Shown here one piece after another: positions 1 through 7,096 of a DNA stretch of 32,246 nt; within the stretch, counting starts at the first letter, position 1, and the number at the start of each line of letters is the position of its first letter. The position numbers were made by a program, and so were the translations under genes. This stretch comes from an uncultured Lachnospiraceae bacterium. GTDB taxonomy: Bacteria; Bacillota; Clostridia; Lachnospirales; Lachnospiraceae. Location: assembly GCA_949840805.1 (NCBI GenBank), contig CATKXR010000056.1, forward strand, positions 1 through 32,246. The letters run 5' to 3'. The notes below the pieces were generated by a model that worked only from the letters and a program-made list of their open reading frames with translations, made no database searches and had not been told where the DNA came from.

Positions 1-789
1 GCTTCCGGCGACCCCCGGATCATGGAAAAGACCGACTTAGACGGCCAGGTGACAAAGCTGAAGCTGCTGAAGGCGAACCATGAGAGCCAGCGGTACGCCC
101 TGGAGGACAAGCTGATCAAGTTCTTTCCCCAGGCGATTAAACGGGAGAAAGAAATGATCGCTGACCTGGAAAAAGACGTGGCCCATTTGGAGGCTCACAC
201 GCCAACCGATAAGGAACATTTCTCCATGACCGTGCTGGGGACGGCCTACACAGAAAAGAAGGAGGCAGGCCAGGCGCTGATCGCAGCCTTTGACAGCCTG
301 AAGGATTTAAACGACAAGGTGGCGCTTGGCGAATACCGGGGATTCCCCATGACCCTCTGGGTGTCAGACACGGGTATCAGCCAGAAATTGCAGATCACGT
401 TAAAGCATGAGCGCTCCCATACCATTGAGCCGGGGAATGACCCCTTCGGTAATATCACCCGCCTGGATAATCTGTTAGACGGTATCCGGGAGAACTTAGG
501 ACAGCATAAGGAGGAACTGGAAAACCTGCTTCAGCAGACAGAGGAGGCCAAGGTGGAGGTGAAGCGCCCCTTCCCCCAGGAGGCGGAACTTGCGGAGAAA
601 TCGGAACGGTTAAGCGTCCTCAACGTGGCTCTCAACATCGGCGGGAAGGATAAACCCAGGGATAAGGAGGAACGGCAGGCCCGTGACGGCAAGACTTCCA
701 TTAAGCGGCTCCTGCGCCGTATGGGAGTGGAATCCGCCGCCAGCGCCGCTGCTCCCAGGAAAGAAAAAGACATGGAGGTGATGATCTGA
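1..789 (+). CDS. C-terminal end of a large ICE helicase/DNA methylase protein (5' partial)
   Basis: The reading frame is open from base 1, so the gene starts upstream of the window; the visible ATG at 22 is internal. The 262 visible residues resemble the tail of the very large SNF2-helicase/N6-methylase proteins of Tn1549-like elements. The recognisable stretch is DPRIMEKTDLD followed by a Lys/Leu-rich coiled coil. No helicase or methylase motif falls inside the visible part, so the assignment rests on that tail and on mobC lying directly downstream. The stop codon overlaps the mobC start by one base, indicating translational coupling. The last 60 residues are highly charged and probably disordered. 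Confidence 0.75.
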   Translation, partial: ASGDPRIMEKTDLDGQVTKLKLLKANHESQRYALEDKLIKFFPQAIKREKEMIADLEKDVAHLEAHTPTDKEHFSMTVLGTAYTEKKEAGQALIAAFDSLKDLNDKVALGEYRGFPMTLWVSDTGISQKLQITLKHERSHTIEPGNDPFGNITRLDNLLDGIRENLGQHKEELENLLQQTEEAKVEVKRPFPQEAELAEKSERLSVLNVALNIGGKDKPRDKEERQARDGKTSIKRLLRRMGVESAASAAAPRKEKDMEVMI

Positions 790-1127
790 TGAAACCAAAA
801 AGCGGGCGCACCATTCCTTTGTACTTCAAGGTGTCGCCGGAGGAAAAGGCGGTGATCGAGAAGAAAATGGAACAGCTGGGAACCCACAACCAGCGTGCCT
901 ATCTGCGGAAAATGGCGGTGGATGGGTATGTTGTCCAGGTGGATATGACAGACGTGAAGGAGTTGGTGGTGCTGCTGCGTAACTGCGCCAATAACCTGAA
1001 CCAGATCGCAAGGCGGGTGAACGGAACCGGGAATCTGTATGAGGAGGATGTGGCGGATCTGAAGGTGAGGTATGGGGAGTTGTGGGGGGCGTTTAATTCA
1101 CTGCTTTCTAAATGGGAAAATTTGTAA
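789..1127 (+). CDS. mobC: MobC-like relaxosome accessory protein
   Basis: A 112-residue protein with an N-terminal ribbon-helix-helix-like segment (residues 8-45, including IPLYFKVSPEEKAVIEKKM) and a C-terminal helical part with the MobC-type stretch LRNCANNLNQIARRVN near residues 58-73. MobC proteins bind oriT and help the relaxase open and nick DNA. The start overlaps the preceding stop (TGATG), so it is coupled to the helicase-like gene. In this element class the relaxase gene normally follows directly, but here an AT-rich gene intervenes. Length and composition are normal for the family. Confidence 0.85.
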   Translation: MKPKSGRTIPLYFKVSPEEKAVIEKKMEQLGTHNQRAYLRKMAVDGYVVQVDMTDVKELVVLLRNCANNLNQIARRVNGTGNLYEEDVADLKVRYGELWGAFNSLLSKWENL

Positions 1128-1139
1128 ATAATATATTAT

Positions 1140-1168
1140 GGGGGGATGATGTTGTAATCAATCCCCCC
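1140..1168 (+). terminator. G6/C6 hairpin after mobC
   Basis: GGGGGGAT at 1140-1147 pairs with ATCCCCCC at 1161-1168 around a 13-base loop. No clean T-run follows (AATACAATTTTATC), so it may be a weak terminator, a transcript-end stabiliser or a protein site. It lies between the mobC stop and the promoter of the cargo gene. Confidence 0.5.
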
Positions 1169-1185
1169 AATACAATTTTATCTAC

Positions 1186-1214
1186 TATACAAGTACAATT
1201 TATTAAGATATAAT
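1186..1214 (+). promoter_or_regulatory. Promoter of the AT-rich cargo gene
   Basis: A TATACA -35 (1186-1191) is separated by 17 bases from a perfect TATAAT -10 (1209-1214), placing a start near 1221, about 26 bases before the ATG. The DNA is very AT-rich, so chance matches are likelier than elsewhere. The position directly upstream of an isolated gene supports it. Confidence 0.55.
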
Positions 1215-1246
1215 ATAAATCAAAAATGTGAAATGGACGAATTGTT

Positions 1247-2818
1247 ATGATTAAAAAAACAAATTATCATAAAAATATGAAAAAATTACATATTCAATAT
1301 CTATTTGTAAAGATTCGAACATATATTAAGTCTTATCTAACTATTGACAAAGACAAGAGAAACTCAAGAATAAACTCATTCAAAGCAATTTTCTGTGAAG
1401 GTTTTAGTGGTTTTCATGAAATAGATACTTCCTTATCAAATGAATTGTTTTATAAACCCACGAATATTATTATTAGTGAGTTGTTATCAAAAGAAGATTT
1501 ACCTAAAATTAGATTAGGTCTATATAAGCTGATTAAAAAGCATACTTCTCATAAATTTATTATTCATAATATTTTAGAGAAAGATATTGATAATTTGATA
1601 TTTAGTTTAAATGAAAGGATAACATCTGGACGTGCTTTTTATAAAGCAGGCATATATGATTTTGCGTGCATTAAAAAGTTAGATAAATATATTGATTATT
1701 TTGAAATTATTTTTAGAAATTTTAGTTCATCTTATGTGGTAATAGAAATGCATATCTCTCTAAATCAAGACTTACAACATGAAATGGAGAAAAGGATTAG
1801 AAACAACTATCAGAAGCCATATAAACAAGTTACAAAAACTTGGATAAATAGTCGAAAGAAATGTGGTAGCAAAATTGGCTATTCTGTAAGTAGTGGCCCT
1901 GGTAATGAAACGGTTAAAAGTCGATTGGTTTATGAACAAATTCAAAATATAAAAATAGATTTTTTGAATTATATGAATAATTATTTTCCATTCGTATTTT
2001 ATCGTAATAATTATGCTGTTTTAGGAATCAACATCTTTGAAACAAATATTGATTTTAGAGAAAAACAGCCTTACAACTTTTTGACTTCTGTAGGTATCGA
2101 TCTGACAGCTGGATTTTTAATATCAGAATATCAAAAGCTTTTTAATTTCACAAGTACGCTACTTGATGATGAACGTGATAGCTCTGACATGATAATGGTT
2201 TATAATCCTATAAAAGTTAAAGACTATTCTGGCTACGGAAATGCACACAATTACATTTTAGATAATTTTAAATATGTATTAAACGATATTTATAGAATTC
2301 TGATACTAAAGAACATTGCTCTATATTATATTAACTGTTGTGTTAAATACAGAAATATCATCAACCGAATGAAAATACATCAGAACAAATACAGCCAATT
2401 ATTAAAATTAAAATATAAATTTGAAACAGATTTCTACTTATATAAAAAAATTCAACAGGAAATCTCTGTAGCAAGAGAAATAGAATATGTAACAAAGATT
2501 TTAGATAACAATACTTTTTCAAAACATTCTTGCTATTATGGATATTATCCATATAAAAGTTTTACAAGTTTTCCTCAAAATTTACTAAAGCAAATAGAAT
2601 GCAATAAACAACAATTAGAAAAAGATTTAGATGATAAAATTAACATATCTTATAATTTGAAAAATTATGTAAATGAGAAACGTACACATTTTATAACATA
2701 TTTGCAAACAGTATTTATTGTGGCAACTTTTATTTTACTGATTTTCCCAGAGAAAACCTCAGTAGTCGCAACTTGCTTTAGAACGATTTGGGCATACTTA
2801 ATAGGGTTATTTATTTGA
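1247..2818 (+). CDS. Unrecognised 523-residue AT-rich cargo protein with C-terminal membrane hairpin
   Basis: I do not recognise this protein. It has a long, basic, Tyr/Ile/Asn/Lys-rich N-terminal part (about 1-460), a predicted charged coiled coil near 448-475 (KQIECNKQQLEKDLDDK) and two hydrophobic segments at the very C-terminus (about 483-500 and 505-523) that could form a membrane hairpin. No signal peptide and no catalytic motif stand out. Its codon use is very AT-rich, unlike mobC and the relaxase on either side, pointing to separate acquisition. It has its own promoter-like site and a terminator at 2846-2886, so it is a self-contained unit inserted between two conjugation genes. The ribosome site is weak. 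Anti-phage defence or exclusion of related elements is a possible role, by inference only. Confidence 0.8.
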   Translation: MIKKTNYHKNMKKLHIQYLFVKIRTYIKSYLTIDKDKRNSRINSFKAIFCEGFSGFHEIDTSLSNELFYKPTNIIISELLSKEDLPKIRLGLYKLIKKHTSHKFIIHNILEKDIDNLIFSLNERITSGRAFYKAGIYDFACIKKLDKYIDYFEIIFRNFSSSYVVIEMHISLNQDLQHEMEKRIRNNYQKPYKQVTKTWINSRKKCGSKIGYSVSSGPGNETVKSRLVYEQIQNIKIDFLNYMNNYFPFVFYRNNYAVLGINIFETNIDFREKQPYNFLTSVGIDLTAGFLISEYQKLFNFTSTLLDDERDSSDMIMVYNPIKVKDYSGYGNAHNYILDNFKYVLNDIYRILILKNIALYYINCCVKYRNIINRMKIHQNKYSQLLKLKYKFETDFYLYKKIQQEISVAREIEYVTKILDNNTFSKHSCYYGYYPYKSFTSFPQNLLKQIECNKQQLEKDLDDKINISYNLKNYVNEKRTHFITYLQTVFIVATFILLIFPEKTSVVATCFRTIWAYLIGLFI

Positions 2819-2845
2819 ATAACGTTAATATTATAATTTTGAATT

Positions 2846-2886
2846 AATTTCCTCATAGTTTGCTATGGGGAAATTTATTTTTTATT
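2846..2886 (+). terminator. Rho-independent terminator of the cargo gene
   Basis: AATTTCCTCATAG (2846-2858) pairs with CTATGGGGAAATT (2863-2875) around a TTTG loop, with one G-T pair, followed by a T-rich tract to 2886. It lies 28 bases after the cargo stop and just before the relaxase ribosome site. Confidence 0.8.
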
Positions 2887-2904
2887 GAAAGGAGGCCGCC
2901 ACCC

Positions 2905-4320
2905 ATGGCAATCTCAAAACTAAAACCCCGTCATGCCAGCGAGGGACGAAGTATTGCCGCTGTGCTGGCGGAGCGTATTGATTACAGCAAGAACCCGGAG
3001 AAAACAGACGGCGGACTTCTGGTCACTGGCTACCAGTGTTCCCCGGAAACGGCCTGGCAGGAATTTGCCGTTTCCAAACAAATCTATGCCGCCACCACCG
3101 GACGCAAACGTGCCCCGGATAAAGATGTGATCTCCTACCTGATTATCCAGTCCTTTGAACCAGGAACCATTACACCGGAGGAGGCCAACAAGCTGGGCTA
3201 CAAGCTGGCTCTGGAATTTACCGGCGGCGAACATCAATTTATCGTAGCCACTCACATCGACAAGAAACATATCCATAATCACATCGAATTTAACAGCACT
3301 GCCCTGGACTGCTCCCACAAGTTCAATAACATCAAGAACAGCTATATTCCCCTACGGAAAGCCAATGACCGGATCTGCCAGGAGTTTGGCCTTTCAATCA
3401 TTGAGGCCCCGGAGGAAAAAGGAAAGCATTATGCGGAATGGTCAGTGGAAAAGAAAGGCCAGAGCTGGAAGGCGCTGCTGCGGCAGACCATAGACCAGGT
3501 ACTGCCAACTGTCAGCACCTTTGACGAGTTTTTAGCGGCTATGCGGAAGGAGGGCTATGAGGTTGCCCAGAGCAGCAAACTTTTAAAATTCCGTGCCCAG
3601 GGCCAGGAACGTTTCACTCGCTCCAAAACACTGGGAGCCGATTACACCCTTGAGGCTCTCCGTAACCGAGTAGGCAAAGCGAAGCAGCCCCGGCGCAAGA
3701 AAAAAATCCGTCTGGAGAAAGATACCCGTATCAATCTCCTTATGGACATTCAGGCCCGCCTGCAGGGACGTGGCCCCGGCATGGAGCGCTGGATGAAGAT
3801 TCACAATCTGAAAGAGGCCGCCAAGACCTTAAACTACCTTACAGAGCATGGCATAACAGACTATGACCTGCTGGCAGAGAAAGCGGAAAAGGCTGCGGCA
3901 GACTTTGAAACAATCTCCACTTCCATAAAGCAGATGGAACATCGTATGGAGCAGATCGCCGCCTTAAAGACCCACATCATCAACCACGCCAAAACACGGA
4001 ACATTTATGCTGCTTATCAGAAGAAAAAGGCCGTTGACAAGCCAGCTTTCCGGGCTGCCCATGAAACGGACTTACTTCTCCACGAGGCGGCGAAACGTGC
4101 CTTTGACGCCCAGGGCGTAAAGAAGCTGCCTACAGTCAAAGCGCTTCAAGCGGAGTATTCCGCCCTGTTGGATAAAAAGAAAACAGCCTATGAGGATTAC
4201 AAGCGGCTGCGCCAGGAGAACCAGGAACTGCAAGCGGTCAAGTCTAACGTGGACAGCCTGCTCAACATTCAGAAAGAGGAACATCAGGAGAAAGAGAAAA
4301 ACCAGGAACAAGACCGCTGA
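2905..4320 (+). CDS. Relaxase/mobilization nuclease
   Basis: A 471-residue relaxase of the MobA/MobP-like class (Pfam Relaxase type). The likely nicking tyrosine is Tyr27 in ERIDYSKNPEK. The metal-binding histidine triad is in ATHIDKKHIHNHIEFNST, near residues 120-137. The C-terminal half (about 280-471) is charged and coiled-coil-like, as expected for a region contacting oriT or the coupling protein. I start it at the ATG at 2905, nine bases after GAAAGGAGG; an upstream in-frame ATG at 2860 lies inside the cargo terminator and is not credible. It nicks oriT and leads the transferred strand. A terminator just upstream means it depends on readthrough or an unseen promoter. Confidence 0.92.
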   Translation: MAISKLKPRHASEGRSIAAVLAERIDYSKNPEKTDGGLLVTGYQCSPETAWQEFAVSKQIYAATTGRKRAPDKDVISYLIIQSFEPGTITPEEANKLGYKLALEFTGGEHQFIVATHIDKKHIHNHIEFNSTALDCSHKFNNIKNSYIPLRKANDRICQEFGLSIIEAPEEKGKHYAEWSVEKKGQSWKALLRQTIDQVLPTVSTFDEFLAAMRKEGYEVAQSSKLLKFRAQGQERFTRSKTLGADYTLEALRNRVGKAKQPRRKKKIRLEKDTRINLLMDIQARLQGRGPGMERWMKIHNLKEAAKTLNYLTEHGITDYDLLAEKAEKAAADFETISTSIKQMEHRMEQIAALKTHIINHAKTRNIYAAYQKKKAVDKPAFRAAHETDLLLHEAAKRAFDAQGVKKLPTVKALQAEYSALLDKKKTAYEDYKRLRQENQELQAVKSNVDSLLNIQKEEHQEKEKNQEQDR

Positions 4321-4331
4321 AAAAAGTGAGG

Positions 4332-4367
4332 GCCGGGAACTATGGACAAAGGTTCATGATTCCCGGC
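4332..4367 (+). repeat. Hairpin just after the relaxase gene
   Basis: GCCGGGAA (4332-4339) pairs with TTCCCGGC (4360-4367). After one mismatch the stem continues with ATGGAC (4342-4347) against GTTCAT (4352-4357). No T-run follows, so a terminator role is uncertain. Confidence 0.7.
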
Positions 4368-4470
4368 TTCTCCCACGCAATCAGGCAGCCATGAGTAAAT
4401 AAAAAAGAAATCTTCTCCCCGCTTTGTTTTCAGATATAGGAAAGAAAGGGCTGGATTCCGTAGCCGCCGG

Positions 4471-4616
4471 CGAGTGGGAAATGTGTATAACTGGCCATAC
4501 TGCGGAGCTGTGGGAAATGCTGTTTGCAGGATGTGGGAAAGATGTCCTTGCTTTTCCATAGGCTGTGAACAGCATTTTCCATGGCGAAGCGGCCAGTTAT
4601 GCACATTTTCCACTCG
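4471..4616 (+). ncRNA. 146-base near-continuous hairpin with G-U pairs on the + strand; possible structured RNA or origin
   Basis: The outer 26-base arms, 4471-4496 and 4591-4616, pair at every position if G-U is allowed (4478/4609 and 4486/4601). Inner arms 4507-4529/4563-4585 and 4532-4541/4551-4560 continue the stem to a nine-base loop. Within these arms I count nine exceptions to Watson-Crick pairing, and all are G-T on the + strand, which would be A-C in a minus-strand RNA. GTGGGAAA occurs three times on the left arm and TTTTCCA or a close variant three times on the right. The outer arms contain TGTGTATAA (4482-4490) and TTATGCACA (4597-4605), both matching the DnaA-box pattern TTATNCACA. 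Alternatives are an sso or oriT structure. No promoter was identified. Confidence 0.55.
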
Positions 4617-4664
4617 CTTTTTTAGCACAAAGCGCTCTCTTTTGTCTTTCAAGCGTAGCGTAGC

Positions 4665-4682
4665 CACCACATTTATGTGGTG
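4665..4682. repeat. Perfect 8-bp inverted repeat, oriT-like
   Basis: CACCACAT (4665-4672) and ATGTGGTG (4675-4682) form a perfect inverted repeat with a two-base centre. Two more hairpins follow closely: CAGAGGTGC/GCACTCTG (4689-4709) and TTGGGG/CCCCAA (4718-4733). Short perfect repeats of this type next to relaxase genes are often relaxosome binding sites. Confidence 0.5.
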
Positions 4683-4740
4683 TTCGGACAGAGGTGCGCC
4701 AGCACTCTGCCGGGGGTTTGGGGAACTCCCCAACAAGCGA

Positions 4741-4804
4741 GGAAAGCGATAGGCTTTTAGACCAGTCAACACGGAGTGTTGGGGCTAAAAGAATATCGCT
4801 TTCC
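4741..4804. repeat. 64-base stem-loop with 11-bp perfect outer arms
   Basis: GGAAAGCGATA (4741-4751) pairs perfectly with TATCGCTTTCC (4794-4804). TTTTAG (4755-4760) pairs with CTAAAA (4785-4790), and AACAC (4768-4772) pairs with GTGTT (4776-4780) around GGA. It is the last structure before the promoter of the accessory genes. Confidence 0.6.
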
Positions 4805-4881
4805 ATTGCTTGCAAAAGTTATCTCGAATTCGCTGTAAAACTGTTGGAAACCCACTATAAAAACTTTTCCCTTGAATATAA

Positions 4882-4910
4882 TTGCTATTTTCTCACGATT
4901 TTATTATAAT
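4882..4910 (+). promoter_or_regulatory. Promoter of the first RpiR-type gene
   Basis: TTGCTA (4882-4887), a 17-base spacer and TATAAT (4905-4910) precede the gene by about 40 bases. The ribosome site GGAGG at 4940-4944 supports the start at 4953. Confidence 0.55.
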
Positions 4911-4952
4911 AATCTGGTAGGTTGCCAAACAGTTATTTTGGAGGAAAAGATT

Positions 4953-5777
4953 ATGCTGATTCAACAAAAGCTCAAACAGATGAAACTATCTTCCGGTCAG
5001 GAGGCTGTAGCAGTCTTTTTACTTCAAAAACGCTGCCGTATCGCTGACTATACCATAAGGCAGATCGCCCAGGAAACTTATACCTCCAACGCAACCATTG
5101 TCCGGCTTGCCAAAAAACTTGGATATGACGGATTTGATGATTTTAAAGATGATTTTTTGAAGGAAGTCAAATATCTAAATACACATTTTTCACAGATCAA
5201 TGCGGATATCCCTTTTGGGGCGCAGGACAATGATACCCAGACCGCAAGCAAGATCGGACTTTTATTTAAAGAAGCGGTGGATGATACCCTGTCCCTGCTT
5301 CATTTGGATTCTTTGCAGAAAGCGGTACAATTGCTGAAAGCCGGGAAAGAGATCCATTTTATAGGCGAGCCTGATATATGTCTTCTGGGAAAACTTTTTC
5401 AAATGGATATGTACCGTCTGGGCAGATATGTTCATATATGGGAATGCCCCGGTGATGGAAAGTTTTTTCCAAGTGTGATACATTCTGGAGATTGTGTTAT
5501 CATGGTCTCCTATTCCGGGAAAATCAATGAATTTCCTATAAGACCGAATATTCTTAGGAAAAAAGGAATTTCCGTTATTTCCATTACCTCCATGGGAGAA
5601 AGTGACCTCAGCAGGACTTCCGATGTAACTCTTTTTCTCGCCACCAGAGAGACGGAGGGGCAGAAGATTAAAGGGTATTCCAGTCAGGCCAGCATGAAAC
5701 TTTTGCTGGATATTTTGTATTCCTGTTACTTTCGATTGGACTATGATAACAATATGAGCAGCAAAAAACCGGACTGA
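4953..5777 (+). CDS. RpiR/MurR-family transcriptional regulator
   Basis: A 274-residue regulator with an N-terminal helix-turn-helix of the RpiR type (about residues 1-75, including TIRQIAQETYTSNATIVRLA and the following LGYDGFDDFK) and a C-terminal SIS sugar-phosphate binding domain (about 110-255, including VIMVSYSGKINEFP). Members sense phosphosugars and control sugar use. I start it at the ATG at 4953, eight bases after GGAGG, rather than at the further-upstream in-frame ATG at 4872, which lies before the likely transcription start. A strong terminator follows, so it is monocistronic. Its target is not evident: the next operon has its own consensus promoter and encodes no sugar enzymes. 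Confidence 0.88.
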   Translation: MLIQQKLKQMKLSSGQEAVAVFLLQKRCRIADYTIRQIAQETYTSNATIVRLAKKLGYDGFDDFKDDFLKEVKYLNTHFSQINADIPFGAQDNDTQTASKIGLLFKEAVDDTLSLLHLDSLQKAVQLLKAGKEIHFIGEPDICLLGKLFQMDMYRLGRYVHIWECPGDGKFFPSVIHSGDCVIMVSYSGKINEFPIRPNILRKKGISVISITSMGESDLSRTSDVTLFLATRETEGQKIKGYSSQASMKLLLDILYSCYFRLDYDNNMSSKKPD

Positions 5778-5791
5778 TGTTCCGGTTTTTT
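5763..5791. terminator. Rho-independent terminator, possibly bidirectional
   Basis: AAAAAACCGGA (5763-5773) pairs perfectly with TCCGGTTTTTT (5781-5791) and overlaps the stop codon of the RpiR gene. The A-tract before and T-tract after allow termination in both directions. Confidence 0.85.
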
Positions 5792-5843
5792 GCTGTCAGG
5801 AAATAAAAAAGAGGAACCCCTATTCCGATGTATCCCAGAATGA

Positions 5844-5871
5844 TTGACATGATTCGCTGCTTTTGTATAAT
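5844..5871 (+). promoter_or_regulatory. Strong promoter of the DJ-1/YczE/MATE operon
   Basis: TTGACA (5844-5849), a 16-base spacer and TATAAT (5866-5871) match consensus at every position. The ribosome site AAGGAG is at 5901-5906, ahead of the ATG at 5916. Confidence 0.8.
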
Positions 5872-5915
5872 CGGAACTATCAATAAAGCATTTTAGAAAA
5901 AAGGAGATTGACATT

Positions 5916-6470
5916 ATGAAAAAAGCAGCCGTGTTATTTGCCAATGGATTTGAAGAGGCCGAGGCTATCACCATTGTTGATATTCTCCGGAGAGGGAAGA
6001 TTCGATGTGATATGATTGGATTGGAGGAGACAGTCACCGGATGTTATGGAGCAAGGATCTGTATGGATAAGGTTTTAAGCCAGGAAGTGACGGAATATGA
6101 CATGATCGTCCTGCCTGGGGGACTTCCCGGAGCCTATCATTTGAGAGATTGTGAGGAGTTGATTTCTTATATTCAGGAAATGAACCGGCTCGGCAAATGG
6201 ATTGCCGGGATATGCGCCGGAGTTCTGGCTTTGGAAAGAGCCGGTGTGCTGTCAGAAAAAAATTATACTGCGTACCCGGGACTTAAGGGCAGCATAAAAG
6301 AAGGAAACTTTTTAGACCAGCCTGTGGTAACAGATCATAATCTTATCACAAGTCAGGGGCCGGCCACAACCTGGGCCTTTGCTTACACATTAGCAGAGGC
6401 CCTGGGAGGAGATTCGGCAGTCTTAAAGGAGAGCATGCTTTACGACCGGCTGACCGGAGGAACGAGATGA
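5916..6470 (+). CDS. DJ-1/PfpI-family protein
   Basis: A 184-residue single-domain protein of the DJ-1/ThiJ/PfpI superfamily. The nucleophile is Cys100 in the elbow motif GICAGVLAL, and the conserved glutamate is Glu14 in FEEAEA. LPGGLPGA at 66-73 is the usual glycine turn. Family members act as glyoxalases, deglycases or chaperones; the reaction here is not determined by sequence. Length is normal and there is no signal peptide, so it is cytosolic. It is the first gene of a three-gene operon with YczE-like and MATE membrane proteins, and its stop overlaps the next start by four bases. A role in reactive carbonyl or drug stress would fit, by inference. Confidence 0.9.
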   Translation: MKKAAVLFANGFEEAEAITIVDILRRGKIRCDMIGLEETVTGCYGARICMDKVLSQEVTEYDMIVLPGGLPGAYHLRDCEELISYIQEMNRLGKWIAGICAGVLALERAGVLSEKNYTAYPGLKGSIKEGNFLDQPVVTDHNLITSQGPATTWAFAYTLAEALGGDSAVLKESMLYDRLTGGTR

Positions 6471-7093
6471 TAAGGAGAGTGGTTCTTCTTATATTCGGTG
6501 TGCTGATTACCTGTCTGGGCATGGTACTAAATACAAGAACAGGTTTGGGGGTGGCAGCTCTGGTTTCTCTTCCCTTTGCCATAAGTCAGATGACGGCCTT
6601 ATCTCTTGGAACGGCTACAGCGTTTATTTATATTATTTATGTGGTGTGTCAGATTTTGATTCTGCGGAAAATCCAGATAAAAACTTTATTACAGATTCCA
6701 TTTTCTTATGTGTTTGGGGCTGTTCTCGATCTTTATCAGAGAGTATTTTATTTTGAGGCTGATTCTCTTTTCAAATCCATACTTTTTTTGGCACTGGCTA
6801 TTCTTTTGACTGCCTTGGGAGCTTATTTTATTGTTACGGCTGATCTGATTATGAATCCGGCTGACGGACTGATAAAAGAAACTTCTGTGATAGCCGGGAA
6901 GGGATTTGGAAAAACAAAACTTGTGTTTGACTGTGCTATCGTTGGACTGACAGCAATTATATCATTTGCGGCAACAGGTTCCGTTATTGGGATTGGCATA
7001 GGCACAGTGGTTTCAGCCGCTACAATCGGCAATGTAATCTCAATTTATGCCAAACATCTAAATCCATGGTTTCAGGCTGGCCAGGAGGTCTAA
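6467..7093 (+). CDS. YczE/YyaS/YitT-like multi-pass membrane protein
   Basis: A 208-residue integral membrane protein with about five hydrophobic segments. It has the N-terminal pattern FGVLITCLGMVLNTRTGLG and a central GAYFIVTADLIMNPADGL segment typical of the YczE/DUF6198-type family. The function of the family is not established. The ATG overlaps the DJ-1 stop (ATGA), so translation is coupled. The MATE gene begins four bases after its stop, making the three genes a tight unit. Confidence 0.8.
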   Translation: MIRRVVLLIFGVLITCLGMVLNTRTGLGVAALVSLPFAISQMTALSLGTATAFIYIIYVVCQILILRKIQIKTLLQIPFSYVFGAVLDLYQRVFYFEADSLFKSILFLALAILLTALGAYFIVTADLIMNPADGLIKETSVIAGKGFGKTKLVFDCAIVGLTAIISFAATGSVIGIGIGTVVSAATIGNVISIYAKHLNPWFQAGQEV

Positions 7094-7096
7094 GGT

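Larger units (their letters stand above)
4321..4881. other. Gene-free, hairpin-dense region after the relaxase; candidate oriT or replication origin
   Basis: About 560 bases carry no credible gene but a chain of inverted repeats: 4332-4367, 4471-4616, 4665-4682, 4689-4709, 4718-4733 and 4741-4804. Such clusters next to a relaxase gene are typical of oriT and of single-strand origins. The open frames seen here cross the hairpins on both strands and have no ribosome sites, so I treat them as chance. Which repeat is the nick site cannot be decided from sequence. Confidence 0.6.

Noticed and set aside
2860..2904. Longer relaxase start at 2860
   Set aside because: The 15 extra codons lie within the cargo gene's terminator and have no ribosome site, whereas 2905 has GAAAGGAGG in place.
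4284..4772. Minus-strand 162-codon open frame over the post-relaxase region
   Set aside because: It overlaps the relaxase end and crosses the hairpins, has no ribosome site and no recognisable motif; the hairpin structure explains the sequence better.
4872..4952. Longer start for the first RpiR regulator
   Set aside because: The extension lies upstream of the likely transcription start and is not similar to RpiR N-termini; GGAGG supports 4953.
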